Shown one piece after another: positions 24,729 through 33,746 of a stretch of 64,000 nt of DNA; position 1 is the stretch's first letter; each line of letters begins with the position of its first letter. Source of the stretch: Neobacillus ginsengisoli. Lineage in GTDB: Bacteria; Bacillota; Bacilli; Bacillales_B; DSM-18226. Under the pieces are notes generated by a model. That model was given only the letters and a program-made list of their open reading frames with translations. It was not told where the DNA came from and searched no databases. The DNA is taken from positions 434,001 through 498,000 of the forward strand of contig NZ_JAUSTW010000004.1 of the NCBI RefSeq assembly GCF_030813055.1, written 5' to 3'. The translations under genes were made by a program, and so were the position numbers.

Positions 24729-26273
24729 TTAGAGCATTTCCGATGTTGTTTTAGCTTGCATATGCAGTAATAAATAATCAGGGCCGCCTGCTTTTGAATC
24801 TGTACCTGACATATTAAAGCCGCCAAATGGCTGGTAGCCCACAATTGCACCTGTACATGTACGGTTAAAATAAAGATTTCCTACATGAAATTCTTGACGG
24901 GCACGCTCAATATGCTCGCGGCTATTGGAAATAAGTGCTCCTGTAAGACCGTAATCAGTGTTATTAGCGATTTCCATCATGTGGTCAAAATCACGTGCTT
25001 TACAGAATGCAACAACCGGTCCAAAAATTTCTTCCTGCATCAGGCGGGATTTTTCATCCAAATCGGCGAAAATCGTTGGTTGAATGAAGTAACCCTTCGA
25101 ATCGTCTCCTTCTCCGCCTGTGACGAGTCTGCCCTCTTGTTTACCGACCTCAATATAATTCATGATTTTTTTGAATGATTTTTCATCAATCACCGGTCCC
25201 ATATATGTGTCAACATCTTCAGGGTTACCGAGTGATAGTGTTTTCGTTAATGCCGCTGCTTTTTCAAGTACTTCCTCATAAACGTCCTGATGAACAACTG
25301 CACGGGAACCTGCTGAACATTTTTGACCCGAGAAACCAAACGCTGAATAAACAATGGAAGAAGCTGCTAAATCTAAATCTGCATCCTTATCGACAACCAC
25401 AGTATCTTTTCCGCCCATTTCAGCAATTACACGCTTCAGCCAAATTTGGCCCGGCTGAACTTTTGCCGCACGTTCATTGATTCGGCAGCCGACTTCACGT
25501 GAACCAGTGAAGGATACGAAACGAGTTTTTGGATGATCAACTAAATAGTCACCGATTTCCGCTCCGCTGCCCGGAACAAAGTTTAATACTCCTTTTGGAA
25601 GCCCAGCTTCATGCATAAGTTCGACAAACTTCGCTGCAATGATAGGCGTTGAGTTTGCAGGTTTTAAAAGAACGGTATTTCCTGAAACGATAGCTGCAAC
25701 AGTTGTTCCAGCCATAATCGCTAATGGGAAGTTAAATGGTGAAATAATTATCCCTACTCCCAGTGGAATGTAATGGAATTGATTGAATTCCCCAACCCGA
25801 CTTTGAACTGGCATACCATCTTTGATTTTCATCATTTGGCGACCATAATACTCGATGAAGTCGATTGCTTCCGCTGTATCAGCATCGGCCTCTTTCCATG
25901 GCTTTCCTGCCTCTTTTACGAGGTAGCCTGAAAATTCATGCTTCCGACGTCTAAGAATAGCAGCTGCACGGAATAAAATATTAGCACGGTGTTCCGGTTT
26001 CCAATTTTTCCATGTTTCAAACGTAGTTAGTGCAGCCTGCATTGCTTTTTCCGCTAATTCTTGACTTGCCATTGAAACAGTTCCAATTATTTCATCTTTA
26101 TTTGCTGGATTAATAGATACGATTTTTTTATCCGTAGTAATCTCTTCTCCGCCAATGACTACCGGATAATCCTTCCCTAGCTGTGATTGAACGAATGATA
26201 ATGAATCTTGAAAAGCTTTTTTATTATTTTCATCTGAAAAATTTGTAAATGGTTCATGAGTGTAGGTTAGCAA
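24729..26273 (-). CDS. rocA: 1-pyrroline-5-carboxylate dehydrogenase
   Basis: A 514-residue aldehyde dehydrogenase that oxidises glutamate semialdehyde (P5C) to glutamate with NAD. The N-terminal [12 protein letters not shown], the segment [17 protein letters not shown] near residue 178, the catalytic-glutamate segment [15 protein letters not shown] near 283-297, and the nucleophile region [15 protein letters not shown] (Cys near 319) identify the RocA/PutA-type class. Start is TTG at 26273 with AGGAGG 8 nt upstream. It is the first gene of the roc unit and is driven by the -24/-12 promoter 37 bp upstream, divergent from rocR. Confidence 0.95.
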   Translation of the reverse strand: MLTYTHEPFTNFSDENNKKAFQDSLSFVQSQLGKDYPVVIGGEEITTDKKIVSINPANKDEIIGTVSMASQELAEKAMQAALTTFETWKNWKPEHRANILFRAAAILRRRKHEFSGYLVKEAGKPWKEADADTAEAIDFIEYYGRQMMKIKDGMPVQSRVGEFNQFHYIPLGVGIIISPFNFPLAIMAGTTVAAIVSGNTVLLKPANSTPIIAAKFVELMHEAGLPKGVLNFVPGSGAEIGDYLVDHPKTRFVSFTGSREVGCRINERAAKVQPGQIWLKRVIAEMGGKDTVVVDKDADLDLAASSIVYSAFGFSGQKCSAGSRAVVHQDVYEEVLEKAAALTKTLSLGNPEDVDTYMGPVIDEKSFKKIMNYIEVGKQEGRLVTGGEGDDSKGYFIQPTIFADLDEKSRLMQEEIFGPVVAFCKARDFDHMMEIANNTDYGLTGALISNSREHIERARQEFHVGNLYFNRTCTGAIVGYQPFGGFNMSGTDSKAGGPDYLLLHMQAKTTSEML

Positions 26274-26309
26274 TCTTCTTACCTCCTAAATTTGAATACA
26301 CCATTTACT

Positions 26310-26327
26310 ATGCAATTAACGTGCCAA
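26310..26327 (-). promoter_or_regulatory. Sigma-54 (SigL) promoter of the rocA operon
   Basis: On the minus strand TTGGCAC-N5-TTGCAT, a full match to the sigma-54 consensus, with 10 nt between GG and GC. Transcription would start near 26300, giving a leader of about 26 nt. Confidence 0.95.
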
Positions 26328-26387
26328 CTTTAAATATATGAATATTTTGCGGTTTTTTATGGTGATAACGGTTTCATCGCATAATTA

Positions 26388-26435
26388 TTTTGCGCCAAAT
26401 TTTTTATTTTTTTGTTTAACGCAAAATTTTTTTGC
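26388..26435. promoter_or_regulatory. RocR-type upstream activating sequences, rocA-rocR intergenic region
   Basis: GCAAAA (26421-26426) and TTTTGC (26430-26435) form a short palindrome, and TTTTGCG (26388-26394) with CGCAAAA (26420-26426) forms a wider one. They lie about 60-110 bp upstream of the rocA -24 element and upstream of rocR. Confidence 0.72.
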
Positions 26436-26499
26436 AGTATTTTGGTTTTAATGATTAAATAGTAGTGAATCATTTTGAACAAGGAAGAAGGTAAACTAA

Positions 26500-27918
26500 A
26501 TGGAACAACCCAAAGATGTTCACTATTTACAATATATAAACCAAATATATGAACGGATTTTAGACGAGGTGGATGTAGGAGTCCATGCCGTTGATGAAAC
26601 GGGCAAAACAATTATCTACAATAAAAAAATGATGCAAATGGAATCCATGGATATTCAGGATGTACTAAATAAAAATCTCTTGGAAGTGTTTATGTTCAAG
26701 GACGATCAAACTAGTACGTTAGTAAAAGCGTTACAAGAAGGTAAAGAAACCAAAAATGTTAAACAAACATATTTTAATAATAAAGGTCGGGAAATTACGA
26801 CAATTAATAATACCATTCCTATTTTTGAAGAAAATAAAATTAATGGTGCCGTGGAAATTGCCAAAGATGTTACGAAACTTGAAAGACTCATGAAAGGAAA
26901 TATAACCAGTAAAGGTACGACTAGATTTACCTTTGATAACATTACCGGTAGCAGTCCTGCGATAAAGGAAGTGATTGAAGCGGCAAAACGTGCAACAAGA
27001 ACCTCCTCCTATGTATTAATTGTCGGAGAAACCGGCACCGGCAAAGAGCTTTTTGCTCAAAGCATTCACAACGCCAGCAACCGTCTTTCAGGTCCATTCA
27101 TTTCACAGAACTGTGCTGCACTGCCGGATAACTTGATTGAGAGCCTTCTTTTCGGTACAAAACGAGGGGCTTTTACAGGTGCAGTTGATCACCCGGGTTT
27201 ATTTGAACAGGCAGAAGGCGGTACCTTATTGTTAGATGAAATCAACTCGTTAAATTTGAGTCTCCAAGCCAAGCTGCTCAGAGTGCTTCAAGAAAAAACT
27301 ATAAGGCGGATTGGTGATACGAAGGATACACCTGTTGATGTCAGGGTCATCGCCAATATGAACGAGGACCCCATTGATGCGATAGCCAATAATCATATGC
27401 GGAAAGACTTGTACTACCGCCTTGGAGTTGTCACTGTTTTTATTCCTCCATTAAGGGAGCGTAAACAAGATATTCCCCTTTTAGTCCAGGATTTTATTAA
27501 AAAGTATAATGAGCGGTTCAATATGCAGGTAAAAGGGTTGAGTGATGAGGTCAAACAGTCCTTCCTTGAGTATGATTGGCATGGAAATGTCCGTGAGCTT
27601 GAACATATTATCGAGGCTGCGATGAACAATATGTTGGACGAAGAAGTGATTATGTACACACATCTGCCCTTCCAATATCGAAATAAAATGCAATTGAAAG
27701 AGCGTATGATTCCAATTTCCTCCGTTGAATCGTTCATTAATGAGAGTGTTGAGGTCGCTGTTCCGCTTAAGGATCAATTGGAGATATTTGAAAAATCCTA
27801 TATTGAGCATGTCCTGAAAAAGAACGATTCTAATATTTCCAGAACAGCTAAATTACTCGGTTTAAGCCGCCAAAGTTTACAATATCGAATGAAAAAGTTA
27901 AATATTGATTTAAAATAA
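26500..27918 (+). CDS. rocR: RocR-type sigma-54-dependent activator
   Basis: A 472-residue enhancer-binding protein: PAS sensor (about residues 15-130), AAA+ domain with Walker A GETGTGKE near 179-186, the sigma-54 contact loop GAFTGA near 226-231, Walker B GGTLLLDEINS, and a Fis-type helix-turn-helix at the C-terminus (SRTAKLLGLSRQSLQYRMKK). Together with its place divergent from rocA, this matches RocR, which responds to arginine, ornithine or citrulline and drives SigL promoters. PAS rather than a receiver domain means it senses a ligand directly. Followed by tandem hairpins that act as terminator. Confidence 0.92.
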   Translation: MEQPKDVHYLQYINQIYERILDEVDVGVHAVDETGKTIIYNKKMMQMESMDIQDVLNKNLLEVFMFKDDQTSTLVKALQEGKETKNVKQTYFNNKGREITTINNTIPIFEENKINGAVEIAKDVTKLERLMKGNITSKGTTRFTFDNITGSSPAIKEVIEAAKRATRTSSYVLIVGETGTGKELFAQSIHNASNRLSGPFISQNCAALPDNLIESLLFGTKRGAFTGAVDHPGLFEQAEGGTLLLDEINSLNLSLQAKLLRVLQEKTIRRIGDTKDTPVDVRVIANMNEDPIDAIANNHMRKDLYYRLGVVTVFIPPLRERKQDIPLLVQDFIKKYNERFNMQVKGLSDEVKQSFLEYDWHGNVRELEHIIEAAMNNMLDEEVIMYTHLPFQYRNKMQLKERMIPISSVESFINESVEVAVPLKDQLEIFEKSYIEHVLKKNDSNISRTAKLLGLSRQSLQYRMKKLNIDLK

Positions 27919-27986
27919 GAGGGTCTTCACTGGTACCTTCCAAAACCTGCTTATATCGAAATCTATCTTTTTTTGTTTGTACAAAA

Positions 27987-28035
27987 ACGCTTCGGAGCGT
28001 CCGGCGAAGACGAAAGTCTTGCCGGATTTCTTATT
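27987..28035 (+). terminator. Tandem hairpin terminator of rocR
   Basis: ACGCT-TCGG-AGCGT (27987-28000) is followed by a second hairpin, TCCGGC..AGAC-GAAA-GTCT.GCCGGA (28000-28026), then TTTCTTATTTTTTT. Confidence 0.85.
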
Positions 28036-28271
28036 TTTTTAATAATAACGTTTTGAAAAAAAGCCCAAATTTTTTTCACAAACTCCAGCAATTTTACATA
28101 AAATATTACATAGATGGATTATATTCTAATCGAAAAAAACTATTTTAAAAAAGCAATATAGCGAATGAATGGGACCGGATTTTCTTATAGATTCCCTTTT
28201 TTAAAAGAAAGATACCAGCATAAAAATTCCATTTTTTCTCCATACTAAGAAGAAAAGATGAGGTGATTGAA
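28036..28271. other. Intergenic stretch without recognised feature
   Basis: AT-rich, no open frame with a ribosome site apart from the gene at 28272, and no strong pairing. I see nothing to annotate beyond that gene's GAGGTG ribosome site. Confidence 0.5.
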
Positions 28272-28478
28272 ATGGGATTACTCAACTCTTATAACCAATG
28301 GAAAGAGACAAGATATCAAAATCATATTTCCAATATGAAAGATCAAGGCAAATGCCCGGATTGTCAAGGCCGTGGATACACTGTTTATCCCTACAATGAA
28401 TTTGCCTATTTTAATTCGTTTGAATGTCCCGGCTGTCAAGGCAGCGGTTCCTATACTGACTGGGAAGAAACCCAATAA
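28272..28478 (+). CDS. Small zinc-finger-like protein (CxxCxGxG)
   Basis: A 68-residue protein with two DnaJ-type CxxCxGxG units, CPDCQGRG near residues 29-36 and CPGCQGSG near 54-61, which together would bind one zinc ion. Similar small proteins occur across Bacillus and have sometimes been mislabelled as methionine aminopeptidase. No chaperone J domain is present. ATG 28272 follows GAGGTG at 4-6 nt. It has its own terminator. Function unknown. Confidence 0.8.
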   Translation: MGLLNSYNQWKETRYQNHISNMKDQGKCPDCQGRGYTVYPYNEFAYFNSFECPGCQGSGSYTDWEETQ

Positions 28479-28493
28479 TCCTTTTGAAAAAAT

Positions 28494-28539
28494 AACCCCT
28501 TCATATAGCTGGTAAACCATGCTAAATGAAGGGGTTTTT
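28494..28539 (+). terminator. Intrinsic terminator after the zinc-finger-like gene
   Basis: AACCCCTTCAT (28494-28504) pairs with ATGAAGGGGTT (28526-28536), with an inner TAGC/GCTA pair, then TTT. Confidence 0.92.
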
Positions 28540-28602
28540 GTTGTGCTTCTCGTTTTAACCGTTTATAGTATTAGTAAGCTATGAAAGTGGGGGTGACTTG
28601 TA

Positions 28603-29595
28603 TTGAAGAAACTCGTCTTTCTCTTTTTATGTATTGTTGGATTTTCTTATCTTTCTAAGCAAAACATGCTTCCTTCGGTAGAACAACTAAAAAGTTATCT
28701 AAACCTTAATGGCAGCCAAGAAACGGGGCTTACAGCTACTCCGGCACAACAGGTTCCTTCGCCGCAGCTAACTGCAAATATCAATTCAAATAAAACCACT
28801 AATGCCGCCCTGTCTTCATCCAATGAAAAGTATACACCTACAGACATTCAGACCTATCGGGTCTCGGTGGAAAATGGGAAATTAGCGGTAACCGGAGAAC
28901 CGACACCATATGGCAAGTACAATCACGCTAACGGTGTTATTTTATATATCCAAGAACCGCGGGCCAATAAGACAACAACAGTGAAGGTTCCCTTTACCAA
29001 CGGGACTATCCATTATGTGTTCCCTCTTCAGTACACAGTTGGGGACGTTGTCCTCAACCTTGATGAATATTACAATGGGAAAGCTAATGACCCAAATACG
29101 GTATTAGGCTATGCGCAATATCACTTAACAGACGGAGATCCATACTTACTCCCAAGTTTTATGGTCCAAAGCGATAACCCTATTCTTAAACTACTTGCTC
29201 AAGAAATAACGAATGGGAAACATACGGATGTAGAAAAATCCCGGGCCATTTTCCAGTGGGTTGCAAAAAACATTGCCTACAATGCACCATTGGTAAATAG
29301 TACAAATCCGCCTTTGTATTCTGCCCTCCAAACCTATCAAACCCGTGTCGTATTATGTTCGGGTTATGCTGATTTAAGTGCTGCCCTTCACCGCGCAGTG
29401 GGGATAGAAGCCAAAGTGGATTATGGGGAAAATCATGCATGGAATGAAATTAAACTAAATGGTGTGTGGCAATCAGAAGATCCCACTTATGGTTCAGGAT
29501 TCATAAATTTAAACACTAATAAATTTGTTCGCAGTTATCATCCCGCTTACTTTGCTAAAACGGATAAACATAAAGAAGGAGAATATAATTGGTAA
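28603..29595 (+). CDS. Secreted or membrane-anchored transglutaminase-like protein
   Basis: A 330-residue protein with an N-terminal hydrophobic signal or anchor (residues 2-17), a Gln/Thr/Ser-rich linker to about 85, and a C-terminal transglutaminase-like cysteine-protease domain. The catalytic triad is visible: Cys in VLCSGYADLSAALHRAVG near residue 249, His in NHAWNEIKL near 279 and Asp in SEDPTYG near 293. Such domains act as peptidases or cross-linkers on the cell surface. Start is TTG with GGGGGTG upstream. Followed by a strong terminator. Confidence 0.87.
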   Translation: MKKLVFLFLCIVGFSYLSKQNMLPSVEQLKSYLNLNGSQETGLTATPAQQVPSPQLTANINSNKTTNAALSSSNEKYTPTDIQTYRVSVENGKLAVTGEPTPYGKYNHANGVILYIQEPRANKTTTVKVPFTNGTIHYVFPLQYTVGDVVLNLDEYYNGKANDPNTVLGYAQYHLTDGDPYLLPSFMVQSDNPILKLLAQEITNGKHTDVEKSRAIFQWVAKNIAYNAPLVNSTNPPLYSALQTYQTRVVLCSGYADLSAALHRAVGIEAKVDYGENHAWNEIKLNGVWQSEDPTYGSGFINLNTNKFVRSYHPAYFAKTDKHKEGEYNW

Positions 29596-29603
29596 AGCTG
29601 CCT

Positions 29604-29633
29604 CTCCCCTGTCGAATTAACAGGGGAGTTTTT
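29604..29633 (+). terminator. Intrinsic terminator of the transglutaminase-like gene
   Basis: CTCCCCTGT (29604-29612) pairs with ACAGGGGAG (29620-29628), followed by TTTTTC. Confidence 0.95.
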
Positions 29634-29661
29634 CTTACCGTTTTTACCGAATTAAAGACAA

Positions 29662-29705
29662 GGGACTTCCCGACGCTTTAATAATCTAAAACGTCGGGAA
29701 GTCCC
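29662..29705 (-). terminator. Long perfect hairpin downstream of the vanW-type gene
   Basis: GGGACTTCCCGACG (29662-29675) and CGTCGGGAAGTCCC (29692-29705) form a perfect 14-bp stem. On the minus strand only TTGTCTTT follows, so it is a weak terminator by the T-tract rule but lies where one is expected. Confidence 0.6.
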
Positions 29706-29736
29706 AACTAAACGAACTATTTCAGTGCCCCCGGCA

Positions 29737-30744
29737 TTAATGCCCTTTCTTAATAAGGCTATGATATGCTGCCGATGTTCTTACTTCAACTGTGATTGTC
29801 CCTTTTACTACTATTGCTTTAAGGAGCAAAGGTACGCCCGTTGTATTTTGAAATCTAAAGTCGACACCTCCATATGAAACCGTTGCATCTCTTCCTGTCG
29901 GCACATATCCTACATGAATGGAATGATGATGCTTTTCTACATATGTAACTCCTAATTGATCAACGGCATTATATAATGTTGAGGATGTCTGACAAATACC
30001 GCCGCCAATCCCGGGGACCAGCTTCCCTTCTACCGCTTCCGGGGCAGATTGGTATCCATGCGCTGCGTCACTCGGACCGACAGTCGTATTAAAAGAGAAT
30101 ATATCCCCTGTTCCGACGATTACATTATTAATGGCTTGAGCTGATAGTTCGATATTTTTCGTTCTTCCTATCACCCCGCTATTAAAATGTGTGGAATAGG
30201 TAGCGACTACCACTTCTGCTAAATAAGCAACGTCTACAGGCTTATATCCGCTTGGCGAAACTTGTAGTGGTAACTCCACATCTCCACCTTTTGCGGAAGC
30301 AAGAATTACTTTTTGAGATAACTGGGTCTCGTCTAAGATAATTCTCGGTGTTCCCTTTATAAGCTGACCATTGGCAGCGATCCGATCAGGATTTATTCTT
30401 TGGTCATATCCCGGAGTAGTTTGTGTACCCCTTGCAAGGTCCTTCGCCCATTTCTCAATATCCTCTTTATATTTTGCATCATTCGTACCATACCCCATAT
30501 CTTTCGGAGTAAAGGTTTTAATAACTTTCTTCGTGTTTGGATCTATCACATTTACCACTATTGGTTTTTGTTCTTCTGCTTTCTTTTGTTCTGCTGCTTT
30601 CTTTGCTTCATCTTGTGCTTTCTGGTCAATCATTTGAGTGGTTACTTTTTTCTCTACAGGAATTTCCTTCGTTGTTTTTTCTGCACATCCCGCTAATCCT
30701 ATTAAACTACCAACTAATAATACTGAAATTACCCAAGTTCGCAT
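29737..30744 (-). CDS. VanW-family lipoprotein (YoaR-like)
   Basis: A 335-residue exported lipoprotein: signal peptide with lipobox LAGC (Cys near residue 20), a Lys/Glu-rich linker, a PG_binding_4-like region, and a C-terminal VanW domain with SFNTTVGPSDAAHGYQSAPE and the hallmark GGGICQTSSTLYNAVDQLGV near residues 247-266. VanW proteins occur with glycopeptide resistance and in Bacillus as YoaR, with no agreed reaction. It stands alone. Confidence 0.88.
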   Translation of the reverse strand: MRTWVISVLLVGSLIGLAGCAEKTTKEIPVEKKVTTQMIDQKAQDEAKKAAEQKKAEEQKPIVVNVIDPNTKKVIKTFTPKDMGYGTNDAKYKEDIEKWAKDLARGTQTTPGYDQRINPDRIAANGQLIKGTPRIILDETQLSQKVILASAKGGDVELPLQVSPSGYKPVDVAYLAEVVVATYSTHFNSGVIGRTKNIELSAQAINNVIVGTGDIFSFNTTVGPSDAAHGYQSAPEAVEGKLVPGIGGGICQTSSTLYNAVDQLGVTYVEKHHHSIHVGYVPTGRDATVSYGGVDFRFQNTTGVPLLLKAIVVKGTITVEVRTSAAYHSLIKKGH

Positions 30745-31097
30745 CTTTATTTTTCCCCATCTTTTCTATGTAGTTTTCTAAAATCTTGTCCTCGACACTT
30801 AGATTCTTTTCTTCGATTCCTAAGGAATCATAATCATTCTCCTATTCTATTCCATTTTTTATTCCATATTCCTCCAAAAATGAAACTTGAATTTTTTAAA
30901 AAAATAATCAATTCATAAAATACAAAGATTTATTTATCTTAATATTATGACTTCTACAATAACGTAGAAGTGACACTTTTTAAGTAAATATTTTTACAAA
31001 AAAAACAACATTTTTTTACAAATTTATACAAAAAAAGAAATCACCTTGAAAGATGAATCCTTTTTTGGCTTTGTTATTCTAAAATGTCGTTTTATCA
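30745..31097. other. Intergenic region between vanW-type and gntP genes
   Basis: Very AT-rich. It contains the inverted repeat ACTTCTAC-N6-GTAGAAGT at 30950-30971 and homopolymeric A/T runs near 31000-31035. No gene is supported. The promoter of the vanW-type gene should lie in 30750-30850, but I see no clear consensus. Confidence 0.5.
30950..30971. repeat. Inverted repeat ACTTCTAC-N6-GTAGAAGT
   Basis: Perfect 8-bp arms around AATAAC, with no T tract on the plus strand (TGACACTTTTTA follows after a few bases). Between gntP and the vanW-type gene; may be a weak terminator or an operator. Confidence 0.45.
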
Positions 31098-32423
31098 TTA
31101 AAAGAAGGTATTTAGCAATAATGCTCCCCCAAAAGCGATAAAGGAAAGAAGCGTTTCTAATACCGTCCAGGTTTTAAATGTTTCGGGAACAGAAAGCCCT
31201 AAATATTCCTTTACCATCCAGAAGCCGGCATCGTTAACGTGGGAAAACATCAAGGATCCTGCACCCGTTGCAATGACAAGCAATTCCAAATTAACGCCTG
31301 ACATGTGTTGAATAACCGGTGACACGATACCTGCAGCTGTTGTTAAGGCAACTGTTGCTGAACCTGTCGCAATTCGAATTAGACCGGCGATTAAAAAGGC
31401 CAGCACCAGAGGCGATAGCGATAAATTTTGGGCCATTTGTGCAATGGTATTCCCAACTCCACTTTCAATTAGGATTTGTTTAAATCCTCCGCCGGCACCG
31501 ATAATTAAGGCAATAGAACCTACCGGAAGCAAACATGATTCCGTTAATTTTTTAACAGCGTTTCTATCCATCCCTTTTCGGAAACCAAGAAGGTAATAGG
31601 CCACGAAAACGGAGATAAGAAGAGCAATCAACGGACTGCCAATTAATGTTAGAAATTTTAATAAACCCTTGGAAAGCGAAAGATATGGTGCAACAGCTGA
31701 TAAAATCATGAGTAAGACCGGGAGTAAAATAACAAAAAATGAAACGCCCGTCCCTGGCAAGAATTTTGCCTTTGTCGTTATTCGGATTAATTCCGGCTCA
31801 CCTTTAGGAATAACTCGTTTATGAACCCACATGGCGAACAATGGACCTGCGATAATCGATGCAGGTATGGCAATAATAAGTGAATACAAGAGAACTTTTC
31901 CAAGGTTGGCCTTGTAAATGCTGATTGCAGCCAGTGCCCCTGGATGTGGCGGTACAAGACCATGAACGATAGACAACCCGGCAATAAGCGGTAAGGCAAT
32001 TAATAAAATATTTTGTTTTGATGATTTATGAACGGAAATCACTAGCGGTAATAAAATTAATATTCCAACTTCAAAGAATACGGGAATACCGACAATAAAA
32101 CCTGATAGCAACATTGCCCATGGTAAATTTTTAACACCAAAAGCCCTCATGAAGAATTCTGCAATTTGCATCCCTGCTCCTGAGTCTGCCATCATTTTAC
32201 CTAGAATTGTACCCAATGCCAAAATCCCGATTAAATGCCCTAAAACACCTCCAACCCCTGTTTCATATGCAACCACAATTTTTTCTAATGATAATCCCGA
32301 AACGATCGCTAAAAACAAACTTGCTACAAGCAAACTAATAAATGCATGCCACTTGAACAAAGATACACCCAAAACGACTAATACGATTGCTATTAAGGTC
32401 ATAAATAATAAGTACGTATTCAT
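31098..32423 (-). CDS. Gluconate:proton symporter family permease (GntP)
   Basis: A 441-residue permease with about 12-14 membrane segments. The segments GVLGHLIGILALGTILGKMM near residues 59-78, the GIPVFFEVGILILLPLV loop near 111-127 and SIVHGLVPPHPGALAAI near 152-168 are diagnostic of the GntP family, which takes up gluconate or related sugar acids. No gntK, gntZ or gntR is next to it, so the actual substrate is open. Start is ATG at 32423. A 7-bp inverted repeat (ACACTTA-N4-TAAGTGT, 32486-32503) lies 63 bp upstream. Confidence 0.88.
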   Translation of the reverse strand: MNTYLLFMTLIAIVLVVLGVSLFKWHAFISLLVASLFLAIVSGLSLEKIVVAYETGVGGVLGHLIGILALGTILGKMMADSGAGMQIAEFFMRAFGVKNLPWAMLLSGFIVGIPVFFEVGILILLPLVISVHKSSKQNILLIALPLIAGLSIVHGLVPPHPGALAAISIYKANLGKVLLYSLIIAIPASIIAGPLFAMWVHKRVIPKGEPELIRITTKAKFLPGTGVSFFVILLPVLLMILSAVAPYLSLSKGLLKFLTLIGSPLIALLISVFVAYYLLGFRKGMDRNAVKKLTESCLLPVGSIALIIGAGGGFKQILIESGVGNTIAQMAQNLSLSPLVLAFLIAGLIRIATGSATVALTTAAGIVSPVIQHMSGVNLELLVIATGAGSLMFSHVNDAGFWMVKEYLGLSVPETFKTWTVLETLLSFIAFGGALLLNTFF

Positions 32424-32485
32424 TTTTCATTCACCATCCAATCATGCTCTGAAGTTACTTAAATCCGTGAAATCAAACGGCAAAG

Positions 32486-32503
32486 ACACTTAGATTTAAG
32501 TGT
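32486..32503. promoter_or_regulatory. Inverted repeat upstream of gntP, possible operator
   Basis: ACACTTA (32486-32492) and TAAGTGT (32497-32503) around 4 nt. Position fits an operator, but no regulator gene is adjacent. Confidence 0.35.
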
Positions 32504-32649
32504 ATTGTTTACCAACACTTCAATTGGAATGCAAAGATTATCAATTTATGTATTTCATCGCTATTTATTTTGTTGATGAAGATGTCATGTTTTGGGAAAG
32601 TATAAAAAAGATAATCCAGGAATGATATATCTTTATGGGGGTGCAAAGG

Positions 32650-32979
32650 ATGCCTGTTATTGTTTATCAAACGTTTGAAGTGAGGCAAGATAAATTTAAA
32701 GAGGGTATCGAAAATTTAAGGGATATTAAAAAATTCAGAAACGAAAATTATGACCATAAGGTTGAAATTCTAACGCCAATATCAGGAGAAGACCACAGGT
32801 ATTCACTTCTTTCAACCTACGAAGGATTAGCAGAAATGGAATTACAAAATAAAAAAATGTTTGATGATGAGGATTATTTAAAACTGATAGGGGATTTCTT
32901 TTTACAAAATATTATCCAAGGCAGTATGAATACACAAATTTTTCGGACATTAAGTGAAAAGAAACAAGCTTCGAAATAA
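32650..32979 (+). CDS. Conserved hypothetical protein, possibly dimeric alpha/beta-barrel fold
   Basis: A 109-residue soluble protein. The order strand (VIVYQTFEVR), helix, strand (KVEILTPIS), strand (YSLLSTYEG), acidic helix (MELQNKKMFDDEDYLKL), helix and a final strand suggests a NIPSNAP or ABM-like dimeric barrel, but I do not recognise a named family. ATG 32650 has GGGGGTG upstream at about 6 nt and is better than the frame start at 32635. It stands alone. Confidence 0.6.
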   Translation: MPVIVYQTFEVRQDKFKEGIENLRDIKKFRNENYDHKVEILTPISGEDHRYSLLSTYEGLAEMELQNKKMFDDEDYLKLIGDFFLQNIIQGSMNTQIFRTLSEKKQASK

Positions 32980-33019
32980 GAATACATATTGCCCCGCCGA
33001 GAACCTGCTCAAAGCTTAA

Positions 33020-33041
33020 AAGCCAGTCTGCAGACTGGCTT
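33020..33041. terminator. Palindromic terminator between convergent genes
   Basis: AAGCCAGTCTG and CAGACTGGCTT form a perfect loopless palindrome that can fold as a hairpin; a T run follows after GAGTAAGGTG. It lies between the hypothetical gene and marR, which converge. Confidence 0.6.
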
Positions 33042-33088
33042 GAGTAAGGTGTTTTTTTTAGCATATATGGCGTAACAGAAAGGTCCAC

Positions 33089-33514
33089 TTACCTTTCCAG
33101 GAAAGACCGATTGTATTTTTTCAAAAGTTGTCCAAATAATTGACGTTCTTCATCCGACCAACCTTTTAGAATATCTGCAATTTTTTCAAATCGGATCTGT
33201 TGATATTCATTAAATTCTTTTGTTCCCAATTCCGTGATTTGCAGGGAATATGCTCGCCCATCCAATGGATCAGGTATTCTGAACACATATCCCTTTTGCT
33301 CCAATGAGCCCACTTGCCTGCTTACTGTAGATATATCCAATTGCAATGCATCCGCAAGAGCCTTAACTCCTGTAGGGCCATGAGAGGTTATCTGATGGAG
33401 TAAAAGATATGCGGACCGATCTAGATTGCCGAGTTTTTTTGTTGACATTGACGTAATTCTCCTTACCAGAATTGCCAATTCAAGATCAATCGTTTCCAAG
33501 GAAAGTTCATCCAT
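33089..33514 (-). CDS. MarR-family transcriptional regulator
   Basis: A 141-residue MarR-type winged-helix regulator: helix LDRSAYLLLHQI, the recognition region ALQLDISTVSRQVGSLEQKG near residues 62-81 and the wing YVFRIPDPLDGRAYSLQIT near 82-100. It is divergent from the CBS-MFS pair, whose promoter carries a perfect palindrome over the -10 region, so it most likely represses the exporter. Ligand unknown. Confidence 0.9.
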   Translation of the reverse strand: MDELSLETIDLELAILVRRITSMSTKKLGNLDRSAYLLLHQITSHGPTGVKALADALQLDISTVSRQVGSLEQKGYVFRIPDPLDGRAYSLQITELGTKEFNEYQQIRFEKIADILKGWSDEERQLFGQLLKKYNRSFLER

Positions 33515-33668
33515 GTTCTTACTACCTCACTTTATCCAAACTTCTATGACCAATCGTACCACACTGAAATCAATTTTAGAATGAATGTTAAACAAATTGA
33601 TAATACAGAAGTAAACTCAATTTATTGTATCCTTATCTTAATGATCGTTATTATATAGAATAAAACTC

Positions 33669-33696
33669 TTGACACATCGGAATTTGGTTGTATAAT
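33669..33696 (+). promoter_or_regulatory. Sigma-A promoter of the CBS-MFS operon
   Basis: TTGACA (33669-33674), 16-bp spacer, TATAAT (33691-33696). Both hexamers are perfect. Confidence 0.92.
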
Positions 33697-33700
33697 ACAA
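33688..33700 (+). promoter_or_regulatory. Putative MarR operator over the -10 element
   Basis: TTGTA-TAA-TACAA is a perfect 13-bp palindrome that covers the -10 hexamer. The half-site AATACAA recurs at about 33715-33721. Binding here would block the promoter. Confidence 0.7.
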
Positions 33701-33746
33701 TTATATACTTTCACAATACAACTTTAGGAGAATCAGGAGGGTAATT

